The notes: a model not told the origin generated them from the letters alone. Counted from the first letter of the stretch, positions 1 to 5,817 are shown. The stretch: 7,167 nt of DNA from Candidatus Eiseniibacteriota bacterium (GCA_014729455.1 WJJW01000487.1:1-7167); one strand, 5' to 3'. A program made the numbers and translations.

Positions 1-2
1 AC

Positions 3-197
3 GTTCGGCACGGGACGCCGTGCGCGTCGATCGTCGGACGGAAGCGGTACGCCCTGGCCCGCGCGGCCCGCGCCTTCCTCGCCCGGGAGCGGTACGGCGC
101 GACCTGCTGGCGCTGCGACGTCCTGGAGGTGACCCTCGAGGGGGAGGCGGAGGCGCGGGTCCGCTGGATCCCGGCCGCGGTGCCGCTCGAAGCATAA
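3..197 (+). CDS. C-terminal end of a UPF0102/YraN-like protein (5' end outside window)
   Basis: The last 64 codons of a gene that enters from the left edge and stops at TAA 195-197. The visible part reads GTP near its start, then basic RKR, an ARAARAFL helix, CWRCDVLEV, and an ending R-V-R-W-I-P-A-A. This order matches the end of UPF0102/YraN proteins as I know them: F-G-T-P, basic R-K-R/Q, helix R-R-A-A-x-x-F/W-L, C-R-F-D-V-V/L, then a strand ending near the C-terminus. That family has a predicted endonuclease-like fold and no firmly settled role. The acidic catalytic part (E-I-D / E-V-K) would lie upstream and cannot be seen. A different-frame reading of this stretch shows no family resemblance. 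A promoter-like element starts 8 bases after the stop, so this gene probably belongs to a separate transcription unit. The match is from a short, weakly conserved tail, so the call is tentative. Confidence 0.55.
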   Translation, partial: VRHGTPCASIVGRKRYALARAARAFLARERYGATCWRCDVLEVTLEGEAEARVRWIPAAVPLEA

Positions 198-205
198 GAT
201 CCCGA

Positions 206-234
206 TTGACACCGCCCGCCCCGATCATTAGCTT
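206..234 (+). promoter_or_regulatory. Promoter-like element P1 (TTGACA-N17-TAGCTT)
   Basis: A perfect sigma-70-type -35 word TTGACA at 206-211 and TAGCTT at 229-234, separated by 17 bases. TAGCTT keeps the first two bases and the last T of the TATAAT consensus. The same pair of words recurs at 374-403, which supports both. A start would be expected near 241, far upstream of the first gene and just before two hairpins, so P1 could drive a short RNA or a long leader. It is predicted from sequence only. Confidence 0.5.
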
Positions 235-240
235 CGCGCA

Positions 241-346
241 GTCCCCGGAGACGCCATGGCGGGGAGGGTGGGGGAGACGAGCGGTTTTCTCATGGCGGCC
301 GCCGATCGGGTCGCACAGGACGTGCGACGCCCGCATCGGCGGTTTC
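241..346 (+). ncRNA. Candidate short structured RNA or long leader between two promoters
   Basis: The interval begins where P1 would start transcription and ends just after a strong hairpin. It contains a small stem at 242-247/260-265 (TCCCCG with CGGGGA, 12-base loop) and the long stem at 299-342 followed by TTTC. It has no convincing reading frame and lies wholly upstream of the second promoter. A promoter, about 100 bases of structured RNA and a terminator-like hairpin is the layout of a small RNA. It could equally be an attenuated leader of the operon, or the hairpin may simply end transcription from the YraN-like gene. No RNA family is recognised. Confidence 0.3.
299..346 (+). terminator. 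Long bulged hairpin followed by TTTC; possible terminator or attenuator
   Basis: Arms 299-306 and 335-342 (CCGCCGAT with ATCGGCGG), 307-309 and 331-333 (CGG with CCG), and 310-316 and 322-328 (GTCGCAC with GTGCGAC) stack into 18 base pairs around the five-base loop AGGAC. One base (334) and two bases (329-330) bulge out on the right arm. The following bases are TTTCTCC, a weak T-run, so an intrinsic terminator is plausible but not certain. It could end the upstream unit, attenuate P1 transcripts, or be an RNA structural element. Confidence 0.45.
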
Positions 347-373
347 TCCGGGGGGCTTGCGGCCCGAATCGGG

Positions 374-403
374 TTGACACTCCTTCCGGGCCTCTGGTAG
401 CTT
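374..403 (+). promoter_or_regulatory. Promoter-like element P2 for the operon (TTGACA-N18-TAGCTT)
   Basis: TTGACA at 374-379 and TAGCTT at 398-403, with 18 bases between. These are the same words as in P1, followed in both cases by GCAG within a few bases. Transcription would begin near 410, giving a leader of about 35 bases before the GTG start at 445. This position suits the main promoter of the acyl-CoA operon. No start-site data are available. Confidence 0.55.
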
Positions 404-435
404 GCAGACTCCCAAGCGTTTACCGTCACCGCTCC

Positions 436-440
436 GGAGG
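436..440 (+). promoter_or_regulatory. Ribosome binding site fixing the GTG start of the MeaB-like gene
   Basis: GGAGG lies four bases before GTG 445-447. It is the only good Shine-Dalgarno site near the 5' end of this frame, and it places the protein start where MeaB proteins usually begin. This is why the longer in-frame ATG starts at 256 and 292 are rejected. GGA(G)GTCT at 436-443 can also pair with AGACTCC at 406-412, with one bulged G, if the transcript starts early enough to include those bases. Confidence 0.6.
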
Positions 441-444
441 TCTC

Positions 445-1497
445 GTGACGCCATCCGCCCTGGAGGCGGTCGAGGAGATCGCCTCCCGCGTCCGCAACCG
501 GGACCGGCGCGGCCTCGCCCGGGGGCTGTCCTGGATCGAAGACCGGACCCCCGCGGGCCGGGCGCTCCTGGACCGGCTCTACCGGGCGGACCATCCCGCC
601 CACCGGGTCGGGATCACCGGCCCGCCAGGATCCGGGAAGAGCACGATCGTCAACGAGCTGACCCGTCGCCTGCGCGCGCGGGGCGCGGCGGTCGGGATCC
701 TCGCGGTCGACCCCTCCAGCCCGTTCACCGGCGGCGCGATTCTCGGCGACCGGATCCGGATGCAGGATCACTCGAGCGACCCGGACGTCTTCATCCGCAG
801 CATGGCGAGCCGCGGGAGCCTCGGCGGTCTGGCGGCGGCGAGCATCGAGGCGAGCGAGCTTCTCGAGGCGGCCGGCTTCGACTGGATCCTGCTGGAGACG
901 GTGGGGGTCGGCCAGTCGGAGATGGAGGTCGTCGAGGCGGCCGATACGACGGTCCTCGTGCTGGTCCCCGAGTCGGGCGACGCGGTCCAGGTGATGAAGG
1001 CGGGCGTGATGGAGGGAGGAGACGTCTTCGTCATCAACAAGTATGATCGAGAAGGAGGCGATCGGCTGGAGAAGGAGGTCTCCCTGATGCTCGAGCTCTC
1101 CCGCGAGCTGAACGCTACCGGGGTCGCGGACCGCTGGGAGCCGCCGATCTGCCGGACGGTCGCGCTGCGCGCCGACGGGATCGACGCGCTGCTCGAGGCG
1201 ATCGACCGCCACCGCGCGCACCTCGAGCGCGATCCGGAGCGGAGACGGGAGGTCCGATCGCGTAAGATCGCCCGGAGGCTGCGCACCCAGCTCCGGGACC
1301 GGCTCGTCGGCGGTCTCGTGCGGCGCTGGGACCTGGAGGGGTGGGTCGCCGAGACGACCGCGCGGATCCAGGAGGGGAAAGGCTCCCCCTATGCCCTCGT
1401 CGACTCCCTGGTCGCCCGCCTCCTCGAGGAAGGGGTGCCGGGGGCCCGCGACGACGCGCGCCGGAGCGAGGGAAGGGGAGCGGAGGAGAGACCATGA
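445..1497 (+). CDS. meaB: MeaB/ArgK-type GTPase, chaperone of a B12-dependent acyl-CoA mutase
   Basis: A cytosolic G3E-family GTPase that, in characterised members, gates cobalamin loading and protects or reactivates adenosylcobalamin-dependent acyl-CoA mutases using GTP. The 350-residue product has a short helical N-terminus, Walker A GPPGSGKST (59-67), the family block AVDPSSPFTGGAILGDRIRM (88-107), the switch/Walker B segment ETVGVGQSE (151-159), and guanine-specificity motif NKYD (198-201, N-K-x-D). After about residue 250 come basic helices typical of the dimerisation arm. Length is slightly above the usual 310-340. A charged tail after about residue 330 explains the difference. The start is GTG 445, chosen for its GGAGG site. 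The stop overlaps the next gene by four bases (ATGA), and that gene is the mutase B12-binding subunit, so the partner is almost certainly that mutase. Old 'ArgK kinase' labels for this family are misannotations. Family assignment is very secure; which mutase it serves is not. Confidence 0.95.
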   Translation: MTPSALEAVEEIASRVRNRDRRGLARGLSWIEDRTPAGRALLDRLYRADHPAHRVGITGPPGSGKSTIVNELTRRLRARGAAVGILAVDPSSPFTGGAILGDRIRMQDHSSDPDVFIRSMASRGSLGGLAAASIEASELLEAAGFDWILLETVGVGQSEMEVVEAADTTVLVLVPESGDAVQVMKAGVMEGGDVFVINKYDREGGDRLEKEVSLMLELSRELNATGVADRWEPPICRTVALRADGIDALLEAIDRHRAHLERDPERRREVRSRKIARRLRTQLRDRLVGGLVRRWDLEGWVAETTARIQEGKGSPYALVDSLVARLLEEGVPGARDDARRSEGRGAEERP

Positions 1498-1952
1498 CGC
1501 AAGACGAGAAGATCCGGATCCTGGTCGCCAAGCCGGGGCTCGACGGCCACGACCGCGGCGCGAAGGTGATCGCGACCGCGTTCCGTGACGCGGGGTTCGA
1601 GGTGATCTACACCGGCCTGCACCAGACACCGGAGATGATCGTGGACGCGGCGATCCAGGAGGACGTCGACGTCGTCTCGTTGAGCATCCTCTCCGGCGCC
1701 CACATGACCCTCTTCCAGCGCGTGCTCGACCTGCTGCGCGAGCGGGGAGGGGAGGAGATCCACGTGATCGGCGGCGGGATCATCCCGGAGGAGGACGCCG
1801 CGAAGCTCCGGGAGATGGGGGTCGGAGAGATCTTCGGTCCCGGCACCCCGACCGGCGCGCCGATCGAGTACATCCGCCGCCGGTTCGAGACGGGGCGGGG
1901 GCAATCACAGCAAGGAACCGAGGAGGCCGCCAAGGAAGGGGACGCGACTTGA
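1494..1952 (+). CDS. B12-binding (small) subunit of an acyl-CoA mutase, methylmalonyl-CoA mutase type
   Basis: A stand-alone cobalamin-binding domain of 152 residues. It carries the base-off/His-on signature D-x-H-x-x-G as D17-H19-G22 in KPGLDGHDRG, where His19 would be the lower axial cobalt ligand. It also has the nucleotide-loop pocket SLSILSGAH (62-70), GGGIIP (93-98) and FGPGT (114-118). In the family this domain works with a separate TIM-barrel subunit that carries the acyl-CoA site; no such gene is in the window. Similar small subunits occur in methylmalonyl-CoA mutase, isobutyryl-CoA mutase (IcmB) and 2-hydroxyisobutyryl-CoA mutase (HcmB), so the substrate cannot be fixed from this chain. 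The tail after about residue 133 (QSQQGTEEAAKEGDAT) is a non-conserved hydrophilic extension. ATG 1494 is chosen because GGAGG lies seven bases upstream and because it overlaps the meaB stop as ATGA. The frame is open further upstream (to 1341) inside meaB, but that part shows no homology. Confidence 0.9.
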   Translation: MTQDEKIRILVAKPGLDGHDRGAKVIATAFRDAGFEVIYTGLHQTPEMIVDAAIQEDVDVVSLSILSGAHMTLFQRVLDLLRERGGEEIHVIGGGIIPEEDAAKLREMGVGEIFGPGTPTGAPIEYIRRRFETGRGQSQQGTEEAAKEGDAT

Positions 1953-2677
1953 TCGAGAAGGCGATCCGCGACGCGGACGAGGCGCTCGAACGGGCCGGCG
2001 TGAGCGACGGCTGCACGATCCTCATGGGCGGCTTCGGGCTCTGCGGGATCCCGGAGAACCTGATCGCCGCCTTGCTGCGGCGGGGAACGAAGGACCTCAC
2101 GGTCATCAGCAACAACGCCGGGGTCGACGACTTCGGCATCGGCCTGCTCCTGCAGACGAGGCAGGTCCGCAAGATGATCTCCACCTACGTCGGCGAGAAC
2201 AAGACGTTCGAGCGGCAGTACCTCGACGGCGACCTGGAGCTCGAACTGGTCCCGCAGGGGACGTTCGCCGAGCGGATCCGGGCCGGCGGCGCCGGGATCC
2301 CCGCCTTCTACACCCCGACCGGAGTCGGGACCGTCGTGGCGGAGGGGAAGGACCACCGGGAGTTCGACGGCCGGACCTATATCCTCGAACACGCGCTTCG
2401 GGGCGAATTCGCCTTCGTCAAGGCGTTCCGCGGGGATCGGTCGGGGAACCTGACCTACCGGGCCACGGCCCGGAACTTCAACCCGATGATGGCGACGGCC
2501 GCCGGCACCACGATCGCGGAGGTCGAGGAACTCGTCCCCGTCGGGACGATCGATCCCGACGTCGTGGCGACCCCTTCGATCTTCGTCGATTCCGTGTTCC
2601 AGGGATCCGGCTACGAGAAGAGGATCGAGCAGAGGACGATGCGCCCGAAGACGGGCACCTCGGGGGGCGGATCATGA
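1949..2677 (+). CDS. scoA: 3-oxoacid CoA-transferase, subunit A (SCOT/AtoD type)
   Basis: Alpha subunit of a family I CoA-transferase, which moves CoA from a donor such as succinyl-CoA or acetyl-CoA to an acid such as acetoacetate. The 242-residue product has the family signature GGFGLCGIPE (27-36), SNNAG (54-58), a GTFAERIRAGGAGIPAFYTP block, and the FVKAFRGDRSGNL-type segment common to ScoA, AtoD and PcaI proteins. Length is slightly more than the common 215-235 because of a polar Gly/Ser-rich tail. The start is a TTG at 1949 that overlaps the previous stop (TTGA), with the purine-rich GGAAGGGG at 1934-1941 placed well for it; the next Met is too far inside the fold. Subunit B follows with another 4-base overlap, so the two chains are translationally coupled. 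Next to a thiolase and a mutase module, succinyl-CoA:acetoacetate transfer is the most likely reaction. Acetate or butyrate CoA-transferase activity is the main alternative. Confidence 0.92.
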   Translation: MIEKAIRDADEALERAGVSDGCTILMGGFGLCGIPENLIAALLRRGTKDLTVISNNAGVDDFGIGLLLQTRQVRKMISTYVGENKTFERQYLDGDLELELVPQGTFAERIRAGGAGIPAFYTPTGVGTVVAEGKDHREFDGRTYILEHALRGEFAFVKAFRGDRSGNLTYRATARNFNPMMATAAGTTIAEVEELVPVGTIDPDVVATPSIFVDSVFQGSGYEKRIEQRTMRPKTGTSGGGS

Positions 2678-3339
2678 AGAGCGGATTGAGCAAGGAGCAG
2701 ATCGTGCGGAGGGCGGCCGCCGAGCTTCGCGACGGGATGTACGTCAACCTGGGGATCGGGATGCCGACCCTGGTCAGCAACCACGTGCCCGAGGGGATGG
2801 AGATCGTCCTGCAGTCGGAGAACGGGATGCTCGGGATCGGTCCGTTCCCGTACGAGGGAGAAGAGGATCCCGATCTGATCAATGCCGGCAAGCAGACGAT
2901 CACCTCGCTGCCGGGATCCTCGTTCTTCTCCAGCGCGGACAGCTTCGGGATGATCCGCGGCGGCCACGTCGACCTGACGATCCTCGGGGCGATGGAGGTC
3001 GACCAGGGAGGCAGCATCGCCAACTGGATGATTCCCGGGAAGATGGTCAAGGGGATGGGCGGGGCGATGGACCTCGTCGCGGGTGCGAAGCGGGTGATCG
3101 TCACGATGCAGCACACGGCCAAGGACGGCTCCCCGAAGGTCCTCGAGAAGTGCCGGCTACCGCTGACGGGAATCTCCTGCATCGACCGGGTCATCACCGA
3201 CCTGGCCGTGCTCGACGTGGCCGAGGGGGGCGGATTCGTCCTGCGCGAACGCGCCCCCGGGTGGACCCCGGCGGAGATCCAGGAGCGGAGCGAGGCGAAG
3301 ATCCGGGTGACCGGAGAAGTGCCCGAGATCGCGGTCTAG
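2674..3339 (+). CDS. scoB: 3-oxoacid CoA-transferase, subunit B (SCOT/AtoA type)
   Basis: Beta subunit, carrying the catalytic residue of the CoA-transferase. The 221-residue chain shows the oxyanion-type loop GIGMPTLV (27-34) and LQSENGMLG (47-54), in which Glu49 is the glutamate that forms the covalent glutamyl-CoA intermediate in the family. It continues with GGHVDLTILGAMEVDQGGSIANW, a GKMVKGMGGAMDL glycine-rich segment, and a TGISCIDRVITDLAV block near residues 167-181, all typical of ScoB/AtoA/PcaJ. Length is normal (about 210-220). ATG 2674 overlaps the stop of subunit A (ATGA), and G-rich bases just upstream can act as ribosome site. After its TAG comes a 37-base gap with a hairpin, so this gene ends the tightly coupled four-gene block. 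Family is secure; the acyl acceptor is inferred from context. Confidence 0.93.
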   Translation: MKSGLSKEQIVRRAAAELRDGMYVNLGIGMPTLVSNHVPEGMEIVLQSENGMLGIGPFPYEGEEDPDLINAGKQTITSLPGSSFFSSADSFGMIRGGHVDLTILGAMEVDQGGSIANWMIPGKMVKGMGGAMDLVAGAKRVIVTMQHTAKDGSPKVLEKCRLPLTGISCIDRVITDLAVLDVAEGGGFVLRERAPGWTPAEIQERSEAKIRVTGEVPEIAV

Positions 3340-3343
3340 ATCC

Positions 3344-3360
3344 CGGCCCGATCCGGGCCG
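3344..3360 (+). repeat. Short GC hairpin abutting the ribosome site of the dehydrogenase gene
   Basis: CGGCCC (3344-3349) and GGGCCG (3355-3360) form a six-base-pair stem with loop GATCC. The following base begins AAGGAGG, the ribosome site of the next gene. There is no T-run, so it does not look like an intrinsic terminator. It may affect RNA processing, stability or ribosome access between the coupled block and the downstream genes. Confidence 0.4.
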
Positions 3361-3367
3361 AAGGAGG
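3361..3367 (+). promoter_or_regulatory. Ribosome binding site AAGGAGG setting the start of the acyl-CoA dehydrogenase
   Basis: AAGGAGG ends nine bases before ATG 3377 and fifteen before the in-frame ATG 3383. The spacing favours 3377, giving a protein that begins MIMVNEEH. Confidence 0.6.
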
Positions 3368-3376
3368 GAATCCCCG

Positions 3377-4519
3377 ATGATCATGGTGAACGAGGAGCAC
3401 GAGGCGATCCGCCAAGCGGTGCGGGAGTTCGCCGAGAGCGAGATCCGGCCCCACGCCACGCGGATCGACCGGGAGGGCAAGATCCCGAAGGAGATCCTCA
3501 CCAAGATGGCCGAGCTCGGTTATCTCGGGATCCCGTATCCGGAAGAGATCGGGGGCGCGGGGATGGATCTGCTCTCCTACGCGATCGCCGTCGAGGAGGT
3601 CTCGCGGATCTGCGCCTCGACCGGGATCACGCTCGCCGCGCACACCAGCCTGTCGGTCTACCCGATCCTGCGCTACGGGACCGACGAGCAGAAGGAGCGC
3701 TACCTCCGCAAGCTGACGAGCGGGGAGTGGATCGGCGCCTTCGGGTTGACCGAACCGGGCGCCGGGTCCGACGCGGGGGGGACGACGACCACCGCCGTCC
3801 GGGACGGCGACGGCTGGGTCCTGAACGGCTCGAAGATCTACATCACCAACGGGAAGATGGCGAAGCTGATCATCACCGCGGCGCGCACGTCCAAGGAGGC
3901 CGGGACGCGGGGCGTCTCGGCCTTCCTGATCGAGCAACCGACCGAAGGGGTGACGATCGGCAAGCTCGAGGACAAGCTCGGCTGCCGCGGGAGCGAGACG
4001 GCCGAGGTGCATCTCGAGAATGTCCGGCTGCCCGCCTCGGCGCTTCTCGGCGAGGAGAACAAGGGGTTTCCGATCTTCCTCGACACGCTCGACGGCGGGC
4101 GCGTCTCGATCGGGGCGATGGCCCTGGGGATCGCCCAGGCCGCCTACGAGGCGAGCGTCGAGCACGCCCGGCAGCGCGAGCAGTTCGGCAAGGCGATCAG
4201 CGAGTTCCAGGGGGTGCAGTTCATCCTCGCGGACATGGCGACGCAGATCGAGACGGCGCGGCTGCACGTCTACAACAGCGCCCGGCTGAAGGACGCCGGC
4301 GTGCCGTTCAAGAAGGAATCGGCCATGGCGAAGCTGGTCGCCTCCGAGGTGGCGATGTGGGTGACGACCAAGGCGATCCAGGTGCACGGCGGGATCGGCT
4401 ACATGCGGGACCTGCCGGTCGAGCGGTACTTCCGGGACGCGAAGCTCACCGAGATCGGCGAGGGGACCTCCGAGATCCAGCGCCTGGTGATCGCCCGCGA
4501 GATCCTCAAAGGGAACTAG
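3377..4519 (+). CDS. Acyl-CoA dehydrogenase, short-chain (butyryl-CoA) type
   Basis: A cytosolic FAD enzyme that makes the trans-2,3 double bond in an acyl-CoA and passes electrons to electron-transfer flavoprotein (ETF). The 380 residues match the family length. Visible landmarks: N-terminal helical domain with LGYLGIPYPEEIGGAGMD (about 47-64), the FAD/substrate loop AFGLTEPGAGSD (121-132), WVLNGSKIYITNG (147-159), REQFGKAI in the C-terminal helical domain, QVHGGIGYMRDLPVERYFRDAK, and IGEGTSEIQ (360-368). Glu362 sits where butyryl-CoA and medium-chain enzymes have their catalytic base; isovaleryl- and long-chain enzymes place it elsewhere. A short straight- or 2-methyl-branched substrate is therefore likely, but chain length cannot be read with certainty. 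ETF subunit genes are not in the window. It lies 37 bases after scoB and 16 bases before the thiolase, consistent with one operon. A second, divergent family member begins at 6680. Confidence 0.93.
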   Translation: MIMVNEEHEAIRQAVREFAESEIRPHATRIDREGKIPKEILTKMAELGYLGIPYPEEIGGAGMDLLSYAIAVEEVSRICASTGITLAAHTSLSVYPILRYGTDEQKERYLRKLTSGEWIGAFGLTEPGAGSDAGGTTTTAVRDGDGWVLNGSKIYITNGKMAKLIITAARTSKEAGTRGVSAFLIEQPTEGVTIGKLEDKLGCRGSETAEVHLENVRLPASALLGEENKGFPIFLDTLDGGRVSIGAMALGIAQAAYEASVEHARQREQFGKAISEFQGVQFILADMATQIETARLHVYNSARLKDAGVPFKKESAMAKLVASEVAMWVTTKAIQVHGGIGYMRDLPVERYFRDAKLTEIGEGTSEIQRLVIAREILKGN

Positions 4520-4535
4520 AGAGGAGGAAACGATC

Positions 4536-5741
4536 ATGGCACAGCAGAACCAGGGGCTTCGGGAAGTGGTGCTCCTCTCCGCGGTCCGGACACCGGTCGG
4601 GCGCTTCCAGGGCGGGCTGACGCCGCTTCAGGCGACCGATCTCGGTGGTCTCGTCGTTGCCGAGGCGGTCAAGCGCGCGGGGGTGAAGCCGGAGCAGGTC
4701 GAGGAGGTGCTGATGGGGCACGTCCTCCAGGGCGGAACGGGCCAGGCCCCGGCGCGCCAGGCCGCGCTGAAGGGAGGCCTGCCCGACACCGTCGCCGCGA
4801 CGACGGTCAACAAGGTCTGCGGCTCGGGCCTGAAGGCGGTGATGATGGCGAGCTCGGAAATTCGCGCCGGGGAGGCGGAGTGCATCGTCGCCGGCGGGAT
4901 GGAGAGCATGACCAATGCCCCGTACTTCCTGAAGAACGCCCGGTCGGGCTACCGGCTCGGAAACGGCGAGCTGACCGATCTGATGGTCCACGACGGCCTC
5001 TGGTGCTCGTTCAAGAACTGGCACATGGGGATGGCCGGCGAGCTGATCGCCGAGAAGGAGGAGATCTCGCGGGAGGACCAGGATCGGTTCGCCGCCGAGA
5101 GCCACCGCAAGGCGGTCGCGGCGATCGAGGCGGGGAAGTTCCGCGACGAGATCTTCCCGGTCCCGGTACCGCAGCGGAAAGGGGATCCGATCACGATCGA
5201 CACCGACGAGGGGCCCCGCGCGGAGACGACTCCGGACGCGCTCGCGAAGCTCCGGCCGGCGTTCAAGCGGGATGGGGGAACGATCACGCCCGGCAACGCG
5301 CCGAGCGTCAACGACGGCGCCTCGGCCCTCGTGGTCGCGTCCCGCGCGTTCGCGGACAAGATCTCCGCGAAGCCTCTCGCGAAGGTCGTCTCCTACGCGA
5401 CGGGCGGCACGGCGCCGGAGCTGCTCTTCTATGCGCCGATCGTGGCGGTGGAGAAGCTGATGGAGAAGATGGGCGTGAAGATCGATCACTTCGACCTCAT
5501 CGAGGCGAACGAGGCGTTCTCGGCCCAGGCCCTGGCCGACGGGAAGAAGCTCGGCTGGGACTGGGAGCGGGTCAACGTCAACGGTGGTGCCGTCGCCCTC
5601 GGCCACCCGATCGGAGCCAGCGGCGCGAGGGTCCTGACGACCCTGCTGTACGCGATGGCCGATCGGGGTGCGAAGACCGGGCTCGCGACGCTCTGCCTCG
5701 GAGGAGGCAACGCCGTGGCGATGGCGGTGGAGACCCTGTAG
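4536..5741 (+). CDS. atoB: Thiolase, acetyl-CoA C-acetyltransferase type
   Basis: Reversible condensation/cleavage of acetoacetyl-CoA and two acetyl-CoA (or a longer 3-ketoacyl-CoA). The 401-residue chain has both thiolase halves: nucleophile Cys95 in NKVCGSGLKAV, the MESMTNAPY segment (122-130), NEAF (325-328), GGAVALGHPIGASGAR with His357, and CLGGGNAVAM with the second Cys387. The fold starts at REVVLLSAVRTPVGRF near residue 9. ATG 4536 has GGAGG at 4523-4527, eight bases before it. The gap to the dehydrogenase upstream is only 16 bases. One loop departs from the classic acetoacetyl-CoA thiolases: where they read about M-G-x-G-P, this protein has ELLFYAP (295-301), so the acyl specificity may differ. 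With the CoA-transferase upstream, the simplest role is splitting acetoacetyl-CoA. Confidence 0.93.
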   Translation: MAQQNQGLREVVLLSAVRTPVGRFQGGLTPLQATDLGGLVVAEAVKRAGVKPEQVEEVLMGHVLQGGTGQAPARQAALKGGLPDTVAATTVNKVCGSGLKAVMMASSEIRAGEAECIVAGGMESMTNAPYFLKNARSGYRLGNGELTDLMVHDGLWCSFKNWHMGMAGELIAEKEEISREDQDRFAAESHRKAVAAIEAGKFRDEIFPVPVPQRKGDPITIDTDEGPRAETTPDALAKLRPAFKRDGGTITPGNAPSVNDGASALVVASRAFADKISAKPLAKVVSYATGGTAPELLFYAPIVAVEKLMEKMGVKIDHFDLIEANEAFSAQALADGKKLGWDWERVNVNGGAVALGHPIGASGARVLTTLLYAMADRGAKTGLATLCLGGGNAVAMAVETL

Positions 5742-5757
5742 CGCGGAGAAGCCGCGC
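5741..5757 (+). repeat. Short GC hairpin starting at the thiolase stop codon
   Basis: GCGCGG (5741-5746) and CCGCGC (5752-5757) form a six-base-pair stem with loop AGAAG; the first base is the last base of the TAG stop. No T-run follows. The layout (six pairs, five-base loop, right after a stop) is the same as at 3344-3360 but the sequence differs. The rest of the gap to 5817 holds nothing I recognise apart from the next ribosome site. Confidence 0.4.
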
Positions 5758-5817
5758 CGCAAACGCACGCACCAACCGGAATCCGTCTCAGGCGGGCCGT
5801 ACCGAACAGGAGGAAGG

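Larger units (their letters stand above)
198..444. other. Non-coding regulatory gap before the operon
   Basis: 247 bases between the YraN-like gene and the GTPase gene. Frame 1 is open back to 256, but its extra N-terminal residues look like translated G+C-rich DNA and match nothing in MeaB proteins, which begin near the GTG at 445. I see two promoter-like elements (206-234 and 374-403), a small hairpin (242-265) and a long bulged hairpin (299-342). I found no tRNA-like element and no cobalamin-riboswitch B12 box, which I looked for because a B12-dependent module follows. Confidence 0.6.

Noticed and set aside
20..400. Open frame on the + strand across the left edge and the gap
   Set aside because: It overlaps the YraN-like tail in another frame, runs through the promoter and hairpin region, and its Arg/Pro/Gly-rich translation has no resemblance to a protein family.
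256..444. Longer N-terminus for the MeaB-like protein from ATG 256 or 292
   Set aside because: The added 63 or 51 residues match nothing in the family and cover a strong hairpin and the P2 promoter-like element, and no good ribosome site supports them. GTG 445 has GGAGG.
198..444. Cobalamin riboswitch upstream of the B12-linked genes
   Set aside because: I looked for a B12-box-like GCCACTG core and the associated arms and saw none; the hairpin present does not resemble the known architecture.
3340..3376. Intrinsic terminator between the CoA-transferase and the dehydrogenase
   Set aside because: The hairpin is only six pairs and is followed by AAGGAGG, not by a T-run, and the flanking genes are functionally linked.
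3194..4537. Open frame on the - strand (447 codons) opposite the acyl-CoA dehydrogenase
   Set aside because: Same reason: a shadow of the third-position G+C bias of the sense gene, without recognisable domains.
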